Positions 1 to 5,839 of a stretch of 19,758 bases of DNA are shown piece by piece. Origin of the DNA: Candidatus Bathyarchaeota archaeon (lineage in GTDB: Archaea > Thermoproteota > Bathyarchaeia > TCS64); the NCBI GenBank assembly GCA_016934355.1, contig JAFGTA010000166.1, positions 1 through 19,758 of the forward strand, written 5' to 3'. The position numbers and the translations under genes were made by a program. A model generated the notes under the pieces. It saw nothing but the letters and a program-made list of their open reading frames with translations, was not told the DNA's origin and did not search any database. Every line of letters begins with the position of its first letter. The first letter of the stretch is position 1.

Positions 1-194
1 AGGGCCGCCCCCTCGTGCCGTACGTTGACGTAGAACGGCTTCTTGCCCTCGCCGTTGTAGCGGGCGAGGTGCTCCCAGACTGGTATGTACTCCGAGCCGG
101 GGGAGCTGAAGACGTAGTCTATGCCGAGCCTGTTCAGCATCTCGACGTATCCGTGGGCAGCGTCCAACACCTTGAATTCACTCAAAACCGACAC
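1..194 (-). CDS. TPP-dependent enzyme, acetolactate synthase-like, N-terminal part (cut by window edge)
   Basis: Only the first 64 codons are visible; the rest lies beyond position 1. From GTG at 194 the product starts VSVLSEFKVLDAAHGYVEML and continues with GIDYVFSSPGSEYIPVWEHL and then VNVRHEGAA. This is the pattern of the N-terminal pyrimidine-binding domain of the acetolactate synthase/benzoylformate decarboxylase family: a GxPGS loop, then an HE pair whose Glu activates the thiamine cofactor. GTG 194 is preferred because a TATA-like box lies about 28 nt upstream, implying a leaderless message; TTG at 185 and GTG at 218 are alternatives. The substrate cannot be told from this fragment (acetolactate synthase, sulfopyruvate decarboxylase and oxalyl-CoA decarboxylase relatives all share it). 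Confidence 0.8.
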   Translation of the reverse strand, partial: MSVLSEFKVLDAAHGYVEMLNRLGIDYVFSSPGSEYIPVWEHLARYNGEGKKPFYVNVRHEGAA

Positions 195-217
195 CGTGGG
201 AACAGGATAGGCGTACA

Positions 218-226
218 CATATTTTA
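218..226 (-). promoter_or_regulatory. TATA-like box of the TPP enzyme gene
   Basis: On the minus strand this reads TAAAATATG. Its centre is about 28 nt from the GTG at 194, the spacing expected if transcription starts at or next to that codon. No Shine-Dalgarno sequence is seen. Confidence 0.45.
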
Positions 227-277
227 GGGCATTTAGAAGTGAGGCGATGCCATTGAAAGTGGCTTTAACTAAGCCTG

Positions 278-604
278 TTAGTCGATGACGCGCTTCTTTT
301 TCAAAGACTTAATCGTCCCCGATACAGCGACCACCTGAATGGAAGCGGGGAGCCCGTTGATCTCTGTGACGTGCGCAACAGCGGCCCTCATCTCGGTGAG
401 TCTGTTATGGCTGCACCGGATTATTCCATGGCTCTCCTCGGGGCTGTACTCGATCATCCTGAAGTTGGCCTCTGAATCCCCCTTCACCCCGTACAGGAAG
501 CGTATCTCTTTCAATATGGCTTCGAATAGGTCATGCTCAGCGATATCCGAGTCGCAACGGACACAAATGTCCAGATAGCGTCTACGCACGTTCCTGACAG
601 GCAT
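278..604 (-). CDS. rnp2: Ribonuclease P protein component 2 (Pop5/Rnp2)
   Basis: A 108-residue protein, the usual length of archaeal Pop5. It begins MPVRNVRRRYLDICV, has a central FLYGVKGDSEANFRMIEY segment and the family hallmark GIIRCSHNRLTEMRAAVAHV, which are the beta strands and helix of the Rpp14/Pop5 fold. Archaeal Pop5 pairs with Rpp30 and activates the RNase P RNA for tRNA 5' processing. The ATG at 604 follows a TAAATTAT box (631-638) by about 30 nt, so it may have its own near-leaderless promoter although it lies only 39 nt after pyrK on the same strand. The Arg/Lys-rich ends fit RNA binding. The Rpp30 partner is not in this window. Confidence 0.88.
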   Translation of the reverse strand: MPVRNVRRRYLDICVRCDSDIAEHDLFEAILKEIRFLYGVKGDSEANFRMIEYSPEESHGIIRCSHNRLTEMRAAVAHVTEINGLPASIQVVAVSGTIKSLKKKRVID

Positions 605-643
605 ATAAGATAGGGATAGCGGCTGGGTTGATAATTTATGTGG

Positions 644-1459
644 TCAGTGGTCTACCCTGACGACCCTGCCTGATGCATCCATCTTTAAGGCGCCGAACTC
701 GTCGCGAACCTCCCGCAGCATCGCCGTGTCGAACACCGGCCCGTCCTTGCAGACCCTGTAGGGGCCTATGGCGCAGCTGCCGCAGAGACCCGCGGCGCAC
801 TTCACGTATCGTTCAAGGCTGGCCTGGACTGGAAGCCCGTTCTCCTCAGCCGCGTGGAACACCTTCGCCATCATGAGCTCTGGGCCGCACGTGTAGACAA
901 TGTCGTGGCCGCCTCTTTTCATGAGCTCTCCGGCGTAGTCTGAGACGTAGCCCTTGATTCCCATGGTGCCGTCGTCCGTGGCTATCCTGAGCCTTTCACC
1001 CAGCATCTTCCTGAGCTGGTCGACGTAGAGAAGCATGTCCCTGCTGCGTGCGCCCAGTGCGACGGCGGGTTTCAGCCCTTTCGCCGACATGGCTCTCACG
1101 AGGGGCATGAGTGAAGCCGCCCCGGAGCCTCCGGCGACTATCAGCGGGTTCTCCCCCTGTATAGTGTAGCCGTTCCCGTATGGCCCCCTTACTCCGATCC
1201 TGTCCCCGGGCGCGAGGGTGGAGAGTGCCTGCGTTGTCTCGCCGACGGATCGCACGGCTATGTTTGACTTCCCGTCGATGTCTATGGCGCTTATGGACAT
1301 GGGCACCTCGTCTATGCCGGGGACCCACGCCATGAGGTACTGCCCCGGCTTGGCGAGGCGGGTCTCCGCGTCGCCGAACCAGAGGCTGGTGATCTCCCTA
1401 CACTCCGATCTTACATCTGTCAACTCTACTGCGCGTATCTTCTCCGCCTTCCTGGGCAA
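644..1459 (-). CDS. pyrK: Dihydroorotate dehydrogenase B, electron-transfer subunit PyrK
   Basis: Iron-sulfur flavoprotein that passes electrons from the PyrD subunit to NAD+ in UMP synthesis. It has a ferredoxin-reductase-like FAD barrel (PGQYLMAWVP, then VPMSISAI), a nucleotide-binding domain (LIVAGGSGAASLMPLVRAM; YTCGPELMM) and the C-terminal PyrK [2Fe-2S] motif C-x4-C-x2-C-x7-C in KCAAGLCGSCAIGPYRVC (about residues 221-237). TTG at 1459 is the better start: AGGAGG at 1469-1474 gives 9-nt spacing. An in-frame TTG at 1468 would touch the AGGAGG. Either way the 5' end lies inside pyrD, overlapping its last 62 nt in another frame. About 271 aa, normal for the family. Confidence 0.9.
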   Translation of the reverse strand: MPRKAEKIRAVELTDVRSECREITSLWFGDAETRLAKPGQYLMAWVPGIDEVPMSISAIDIDGKSNIAVRSVGETTQALSTLAPGDRIGVRGPYGNGYTIQGENPLIVAGGSGAASLMPLVRAMSAKGLKPAVALGARSRDMLLYVDQLRKMLGERLRIATDDGTMGIKGYVSDYAGELMKRGGHDIVYTCGPELMMAKVFHAAEENGLPVQASLERYVKCAAGLCGSCAIGPYRVCKDGPVFDTAMLREVRDEFGALKMDASGRVVRVDH

Positions 1460-2360
1460 GCCCCACAACCTCCTCTACGCTACTGAAACCGTGTTCGCCT
1501 AGGTACCGGCGTATTCCCTCAGCGACCTCTCCGTAGACCTCGAAGCCGCGGGTCATCACGGCTGCGCCTATCTCCACGGCAGTGGCTCCTGCAAGTAAGA
1601 ACTCGACTGCGTCCTCCCCTGTGGTGACGCCGCCGCAGCCTATTACCGGGATATCCACCGCCTCCGCCACCTCCCAGACGCATCTGAGGGCGACGGGCTT
1701 CACCGCCGGCCCGGAGAGTCCGCCCGTGGTGTTCGCCAGCACGGGTCTCATGAAATCGATGTCTATCGCCATTCCCTTCAGGGTGTTCACCGCTGTGATG
1801 GCGTCGGCCCCGCCGCGCTCAGCCGCCTCCGCGATGGACTTGATGTCTGTGACGTTTGGACTCAGCTTCACAAACAGGGGGAGCCGCGTCTCGTCCCTGA
1901 CTGCCTCGGTCGCCTTCTCGACGTTGCAGGCGTCTGCGGCGAGCATCCCAAGCTCATCGGCGACATTAGGACAGCTGGCGTTCAGCTCCAACGCGTCGGC
2001 CCCCGCTTTCGACAACGTGTGAGCAACCTCGGCGAACTCCTGCAGGCTTCCTCCGAAGAAGCTTGCCACGACAGGCACCCCCATCTCCTTGAGCGTCTTT
2101 ATCTTGTCGACGAAGTACTCGGCTCCCGGGTTGGGTAGCCCCATGGCGTTCAATGTGCCGCAGGGAACCCTTATGAGAGTGGGGTTCGGGTGACCCCTCC
2201 TAGGCACCGGCCCGAGGCTCTTCGTCACGACGGCGCCGGCGCCGCTGTCGTATACACGCTTGAGAACTGGGGGACTCATACCGAGGACGCCTGCCGCGTT
2301 CATGACGGGGCTCCGCAACCGAAGCCCGGCCAGGTCTACGGCTAAGCTTAATTTTGACAA
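1398..2360 (-). CDS. pyrD: Dihydroorotate dehydrogenase B, catalytic subunit PyrD
   Basis: FMN TIM-barrel enzyme that oxidises dihydroorotate to orotate, the fourth step of pyrimidine synthesis. Visible class 1B features: SPVMNAAGVLG at the N-terminus, VTKSLGPVPRRGHPNP, GTLNAMGLPNPG, and ELNASCPNV, where Cys130 is the expected catalytic base (class 2 enzymes use Ser). The C-terminal half has AVNTLKGMAIDI, GGLSGPAVKPVALR and VIGCGGVTTGEDAVEFLLAG for phosphate and FMN binding. 320 aa. The start is TTG at 2360, giving MSKLSLAVDLAGLRLRSPV; a CCTTTATCA box (2389-2397) lies about 33 nt upstream. It overlaps pyrK in an operon, and the adjacent pyrK supports class 1B rather than the fumarate-linked class 1A. 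Confidence 0.92.
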   Translation of the reverse strand: MSKLSLAVDLAGLRLRSPVMNAAGVLGMSPPVLKRVYDSGAGAVVTKSLGPVPRRGHPNPTLIRVPCGTLNAMGLPNPGAEYFVDKIKTLKEMGVPVVASFFGGSLQEFAEVAHTLSKAGADALELNASCPNVADELGMLAADACNVEKATEAVRDETRLPLFVKLSPNVTDIKSIAEAAERGGADAITAVNTLKGMAIDIDFMRPVLANTTGGLSGPAVKPVALRCVWEVAEAVDIPVIGCGGVTTGEDAVEFLLAGATAVEIGAAVMTRGFEVYGEVAEGIRRYLGEHGFSSVEEVVGLAQEGGEDTRSRVDRCKIGV

Positions 2361-2397
2361 GTCTCCCCTACGTACTCAGTCACCCCACTGATAAAGG
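2347..2397. promoter_or_regulatory. Divergent pyrD / nop5 promoter region
   Basis: Only 44 nt separate the pyrD start (2360) from the nop5 start (2405). On the minus strand CCTTTATCA (2389-2397) fits a TATA box for pyrD. On the plus strand CTTAATTTT (2347-2355), inside the first pyrD codons, could serve nop5 with a leader of roughly 27 nt. The minus-strand box is the more convincing of the two. Confidence 0.4.
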
Positions 2398-2404
2398 TTC
2401 GGAG

Positions 2405-3556
2405 ATGAGGCAAATGAAGGCAACACTACTTGAGTCCATGGTCGGCGTGCACGCGTTCAACGAGGAGACGGAGATAATCGCGGAGTCACTCTACCCGAGG
2501 GACGCCAAGCAGATAGCGCTGGCCCTATCCCAGCAGAGGAACGGGACTGTAACCAAGCAGGTGACAGGCCTTCTGAAGATACTCGGCGAGATGGGCTTCG
2601 ACACCATAGGTGGGACCAATCAGCCTCTGCTGGACTCCATCGCTGAGCAGGGCACGTTCGAGACGGAGCTTGAACCCGACGCTACCGCGGGGGAGTACCT
2701 CCGCGAGAACATACAGGTCATTGCCGTGTCCAAGGGTTTCATAGACTCTGAGGCCGGGTTTGGCTCCCTCTCTCACGAGGTGAACATCGAGGTCGCCAAG
2801 GCGGAGGTCCACAGCGCCCTCTCCGAGAGGGAGAGCCTACTTTTCCCGACGGTTCAGTTGCTCGGCGACATGGACGCCGTGATCAACAGCCTCTCAGGGC
2901 GGATGAGGGAGTGGTATGGGGTCCACTTCCCGGAGCTGGGCCGAAGGGTCAGGGAGCATACGGACTACGCGAAGATAATCACAAGGTTCGGGGACAGGTC
3001 CAACATCACAGTGAAGGAGCTGCAGGAGATGTCGTTCAAGAAGAGGGACGCGGAGAGGATCACCGCCGCGGCGGAGGAGTCCATGGGGGCCAGCCTCGAC
3101 GACGTAGACGTCGAGAGGCTACGCTCCTTCACGGAGAGGCTTCAGGGCCTCTACAAGGGCAGGGACGAGCTCAGCGAGTACATATCGATGCTCGCCGAGG
3201 AGGTGGCGCCCAACGTTGCGCACCTCGCCGGACCAGTGCTGGGCGCCAAGCTCATCGACAAGGCGGGTGGCCTGAGAAGGATGGGGATGCTCCCCGCCAG
3301 CACGATTCAGGTGCTGGGGGCGGAGAAGGCCATGTTCAGGGCGCTGAAGACAAAGGCGAAGCCTCCGAAGCATGGGCTCATCTTCCAGCACCCCTACGTC
3401 CACGGGGCGCCTAGAGATAAGAGGGGCAGCAGGGCGCGAAGCCTCGCCGCCAAGATAGCGATAGCTGCGCGGGTTGATCTTTTCAGTGGCGACTTCGTCG
3501 CGGACGAACTGTTGAGGCAGCTAGAAGAGGTTAGCTCGTCGACAGCTGTATCCTGA
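2405..3556 (+). CDS. nop5: Box C/D sRNP core protein Nop5 (Nop56/58 homologue)
   Basis: Scaffold protein of archaeal C/D guide RNPs. It binds L7Ae-bound box C/D RNA and brings in fibrillarin for 2'-O-methylation of rRNA and tRNA. The N-terminal fibrillarin-binding domain begins MRQMKATLLESMVGVHAFNE. A helical coiled-coil region follows (about residues 140-260). The C-terminal NOP domain shows VAHLAGPVLGAKLIDKAGGL, LPASTIQVLGAEKAMFRALK and KPPKHGLIFQHPYVHGAP, which are signature segments. ATG 2405 is chosen because homologues begin just before this strand; an in-frame TTG at 2354 would add 17 residues unlike the family, and ATG 2414 is possible. 383 aa. No long Lys/Glu tail is present. The last 26 nt overlap alba, which is convergent. 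Confidence 0.92.
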   Translation: MRQMKATLLESMVGVHAFNEETEIIAESLYPRDAKQIALALSQQRNGTVTKQVTGLLKILGEMGFDTIGGTNQPLLDSIAEQGTFETELEPDATAGEYLRENIQVIAVSKGFIDSEAGFGSLSHEVNIEVAKAEVHSALSERESLLFPTVQLLGDMDAVINSLSGRMREWYGVHFPELGRRVREHTDYAKIITRFGDRSNITVKELQEMSFKKRDAERITAAAEESMGASLDDVDVERLRSFTERLQGLYKGRDELSEYISMLAEEVAPNVAHLAGPVLGAKLIDKAGGLRRMGMLPASTIQVLGAEKAMFRALKTKAKPPKHGLIFQHPYVHGAPRDKRGSRARSLAAKIAIAARVDLFSGDFVADELLRQLEEVSSSTAVS

Positions 3557-3794
3557 TGGTTGACACGTTTCTGAGGTCTTCGCCTTCACCCATGCGATCG
3601 GTCCCTATCTTGATGTCGTCGACGCACAGGTCCTTGAGGAAGCTTCTCTTGCAGACCTCGATGACGTCGACTGCGCTGGTTATCGCTCTCCCGCGGGCCA
3701 TGACGTTCACGGTGGGGGCCCTCTGGAGAGCTGTGACTATAGCTGTGATGTAGTTCAGGATAGGCTTGGAGCCTATGTAGATGTTCTCTGACAT
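3531..3794 (-). CDS. albA: Alba family DNA/RNA-binding protein
   Basis: An 87-residue protein with the complete Alba fold signature: NIYIGSKPILNYITAIVTAL, then VNVMARGRAITSAVDVIEVC, then KIGTDRMGEGEDLRNVSTIR. Alba dimers coat DNA and also bind structured RNA; eukaryotic relatives are RNase P/MRP subunits. The usual GKKP loop reads GSKP here, so one of the two neighbouring lysines (probably the acetylated one of the Sulfolobus protein) is Ser. ATG 3794 is followed directly by the conserved strand. A weak A/T box on the minus strand near 3828-3838 (GTTTAAGTT) could be its promoter. The 3' end overlaps nop5 by 26 nt, tail to tail. Confidence 0.93.
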   Translation of the reverse strand: MSENIYIGSKPILNYITAIVTALQRAPTVNVMARGRAITSAVDVIEVCKRSFLKDLCVDDIKIGTDRMGEGEDLRNVSTIRIQLSTS

Positions 3795-4202
3795 CAGTTC
3801 ACACAGTATTTTTGTTCAGTTGTCACTAACTTAAACTATACTCACCGGCTGAACATGTTTTGCGGCACGGTTTTTCCGTTCATGTTGGTTAATTAGGTCC
3901 GAGTCTGACAGGGCGTTCAGGGAGATTGTGTTTGAGAATATGTATAATATTCGATGTATCTTTGGGTAGATATTTACGGTGTTTACATAAACACGTAATA
4001 ATGTATCGAGGGTAACCGATACCAATTAAATAAGTACTTATCAATATATAGTACATATTATAGTTAAAACAAGATGAAAAAAACTGATACAATTCACGTC
4101 AGTCGGACAATGGATCAATAATATCTATCATTAATCCTGTTATGATGTGAGGGATTACCTCTATATATCACCGATCTATATTAGGTTTCTAGGTGAAGAC
4201 AG
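3795..4202. other. A/T-rich intergenic region with small inverted repeats
   Basis: About 400 nt without a convincing gene, clearly more A/T-rich than its surroundings, between divergent alba and the Cys4-fibrillarin genes. It holds a palindrome GTGTTTA-CA-TAAACAC at 3979-3994, GAATAT-5nt-ATATTC at 3936-3952, a hairpin ACGG-TTTTT-CCGT at 3867-3879 nested inside AACATG (3852-3857) and CATGTT (3881-3886), and a run of seven A at 4077-4083 (T7 on the minus strand). Two short minus-strand open frames exist here but have no recognisable sequence or start signal. It probably contains both promoters and perhaps an untranslated RNA. Confidence 0.5.
4161..4168 (+). promoter_or_regulatory. TATA-like box and Shine-Dalgarno for the Cys4 protein gene
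   Basis: CTATATAT at 4161-4168 would place the transcription start near 4190. AGGTGA at 4191-4196 matches the anti-Shine-Dalgarno and is 6 nt from the GTG at 4203, which fixes that start. Confidence 0.5.
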
Positions 4203-4448
4203 GTGTCCACGCTATCAGAGGCTTTGCAGGAAAAGTTCAACAGAAGAGACTGCCCCTTCCTACACGACTGCAACGTACCCATAACTAAGGACTTCTTCAC
4301 GAGGGTGTGCAAGACCCCCGGCTACCTCAACTGCCACCACTTCGCGAAGCGGATGGGGGAGCTCATGACGCCTCTATCTTGGCTGCAGAAGATCGCTGTG
4401 GACCAGGCCAAGATGATGACCACGGACATCGAGGCAACACAGACTTAA
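4203..4448 (+). CDS. Small four-cysteine protein, probable metal-binding, function unknown
   Basis: An 81-residue protein starting at GTG 4203 with a well-spaced AGGTGA. Four cysteines (17, 23, 36, 44) are arranged C-x5-C-x12-C-x7-C within RRDCPFLHDCNV, FFTRVCKTPG and YLNCHHFAK, a spacing able to bind Zn or an Fe-S cluster; His45 and His46 are extra candidate ligands. The second half (RMGELMTPLSWLQKIAVDQA) looks helical. I do not recognise a named family. It lies 32 nt upstream of fibrillarin on the same strand and is probably co-transcribed with it, so a role in RNA modification or ribosome biogenesis is a fair guess from context only. The codon choice resembles that of its neighbours. Confidence 0.75.
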   Translation: MSTLSEALQEKFNRRDCPFLHDCNVPITKDFFTRVCKTPGYLNCHHFAKRMGELMTPLSWLQKIAVDQAKMMTTDIEATQT

Positions 4449-4480
4449 ATCGGTCTAACCGTATTTCTGAACCGATCCCT

Positions 4481-5167
4481 TTGAACGCGACCCTAGAGGA
4501 GTTATTCCCAGGCATCTACAACCTTCACACGGATGACGGAGCCTACCTCGCGACGAGGAACCTTACGCCGGGGAGAACCTACTACGGGGAGCCCACCTAC
4601 GAGGTGGACGGCGTGGAGTACAGGTCTTGGAACCCCACCCGCAGCAAGCTGGCAGCCGCAATAATGAAAGGAATAAAGTATATGCCCGTTAAGCCCGGGT
4701 GCCGCGTCCTCTACCTCGGCGTTGCATCGGGCACGACGGTGAGCCACGTCTCCGACGTAATTGGCGTGGAAGGGCACGTGTGGGGGCTGGATTTCGCGCC
4801 AAGGTCGCTCAGGGACCTCCTCGACAATGTAACTAAGTACCGCGTGAACATCTCGCCAATACTCGGCGACGCGCGGAAGCCGGGAGAGTACTCCATGCTG
4901 GTTCCTAAGGTGGACGTCGTCTTCGCGGACGTAGCCCAGCCAGACCAGGCGGGGATCGTTGTGAAGAACGCGAAGATGTTCCTACGCAAGGGCGGCTGGG
5001 CTATGCTGTCGATCAAGTCGCGGAGCGTGAACGTGACGCAGAAGCCGAAGGACGTCTTCTCGGACCAGGCGGCGGTGCTGGAGGCGGGCGGGCTCAAGGT
5101 CCACGAGCTCGTGGAGCTGGACCCCTACGAGAAGGACCATGCTATGGCGTTAGCCGAGTCTGCTTGA
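4481..5167 (+). CDS. flpA: Fibrillarin-like rRNA/tRNA 2'-O-methyltransferase
   Basis: SAM-dependent catalytic subunit of the box C/D sRNP that 2'-O-methylates guide-selected nucleotides, working with Nop5. The short N-terminal beta domain includes EYRSWNPTRSKLAAAIMKG, then the Rossmann methyltransferase core: VLYLGVASGTTVSHVSDV for SAM binding (about 77-93), ILGDARKPGEY, VFADVAQPDQAGIVVKNA (Asp150 of the catalytic set), IKSRSVNVTQKP, and the tail DPYEKDHAMALA. The true start is unclear: no ATG or GTG lies near the homologous N-terminus. TTG 4481 gives NATLEELFPGIYNL and 228 aa, matching family length, but lacks a visible Shine-Dalgarno, so translation may depend on coupling to the upstream gene. 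It overlaps rnhB by 26 nt, convergent. Confidence 0.92.
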   Translation: MNATLEELFPGIYNLHTDDGAYLATRNLTPGRTYYGEPTYEVDGVEYRSWNPTRSKLAAAIMKGIKYMPVKPGCRVLYLGVASGTTVSHVSDVIGVEGHVWGLDFAPRSLRDLLDNVTKYRVNISPILGDARKPGEYSMLVPKVDVVFADVAQPDQAGIVVKNAKMFLRKGGWAMLSIKSRSVNVTQKPKDVFSDQAAVLEAGGLKVHELVELDPYEKDHAMALAESA

Positions 5168-5801
5168 CCCGGCTCCTGTGCTTCCTGACTGTAGACCACG
5201 ACGCCCTCATGAACGTTGGGCACTCGTCGTGGTCCCTGAACCATTTCTCTACGTACTCCGCGGTCTTAGGGTCGCTGGGGTACCCCGAGTTGAAGTCGCC
5301 GTGCCTCTCCCTGAGACCAGCCACTATGTGGTCCCTCCTCACCTTGGCTAGGATCGACGCGGCGCCCGTGACAGGGTAATTCGCGTCCGCCCGGGGCTCG
5401 CAGGTTATCTGGACCTCGAACTGTAGCACGCTCTGCATCTGCCTCGCGCATCGCCTGTTGTCGACATCGCAGGTGTCGACGTAGGCGGCGTCTGGCTCCA
5501 GCTCCCGTAGGACCTTAGCCATGGCCATGGTCTCTAGGTAGTTGAGCCTCCTCAGTGGTTTGCTTCTGAAGACAACCTTGTCGATGACCCTCGGCTGCAG
5601 CTCGAAGTACGAGATGTCTAGGGCGATCTCCTTGATCTGGGTAGCCAGGGTTTCCCGTTTCTTCGGGGTGAGCTTCTTGCTGTCCTTGACGCCGATCTCG
5701 ACGAGGCGCTGGACATCCGTTTCACGGAACAACGCGCCGGCTATGACGAGGGGTCCTATGACGCAGCCTCTACCAGCCTCGTCGACGCCGGCGACTCTCA
5801 T
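5142..5801 (-). CDS. rnhB: Ribonuclease HII
   Basis: Endonuclease that cuts RNA in RNA/DNA hybrids and removes misincorporated ribonucleotides. 219 aa, typical of archaeal RNase HII. The four acidic metal ligands are visible: Asp7 and Glu8 in GVDEAGRGCVIGPLV, Asp109 in AYVDTCDVD, and Asp139 in EPRADANYPVTGAASILAKV. The DSKKLTPKKRE segment is the conserved substrate-binding region, and the C-terminal helix carries a basic tail (TVRKHRSRVKQ). ATG 5801 begins MRVAGVDEAGRG with no room for more, and a strong TATA box at 5824-5832 lies about 27 nt upstream, so the message is probably leaderless and separate from the glycosyltransferase gene upstream. Confidence 0.95.
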   Translation of the reverse strand: MRVAGVDEAGRGCVIGPLVIAGALFRETDVQRLVEIGVKDSKKLTPKKRETLATQIKEIALDISYFELQPRVIDKVVFRSKPLRRLNYLETMAMAKVLRELEPDAAYVDTCDVDNRRCARQMQSVLQFEVQITCEPRADANYPVTGAASILAKVRRDHIVAGLRERHGDFNSGYPSDPKTAEYVEKWFRDHDECPTFMRASWSTVRKHRSRVKQTRLTP

Positions 5802-5823
5802 GCCGAAGCTTGAAGGCAGTCCA

Positions 5824-5832
5824 CATATAAAA
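5824..5832 (-). promoter_or_regulatory. TATA box of rnhB
   Basis: Minus strand TTTTATATG, centred about 27 nt before the ATG at 5801. It sits in the 38-nt gap after the glycosyltransferase stop. The spacing predicts transcription starting at the first codon. Confidence 0.6.
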
Positions 5833-5839
5833 CCCTCTG

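Noticed and set aside
2354..2404. Upstream extension of nop5 from TTG 2354
   Set aside because: The extra residues (TSLPYVLSHPTDKGSE) do not resemble Nop5 N-termini and would overlap the pyrD start.
3831..4092. Two overlapping minus-strand open frames of 64 and 67 codons in the A/T-rich spacer
   Set aside because: No recognisable domain, no ribosome-binding site, composition unlike the surrounding genes, and the two frames overlap each other. They look like chance frames in A/T-rich DNA.
4071..4150. Possible box C/D sRNA (partial C boxes AAGATGA and ATGATGT, CTGA at 4084-4087)
   Set aside because: The boxes are imperfect, and the required order C, D', C', D with 12-nt guide spacing is not met on either strand.
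3765..4200. Replication origin in the A/T-rich spacer
   Set aside because: No recognisable origin recognition box and no orc1/cdc6 gene nearby; A/T richness alone is not enough.
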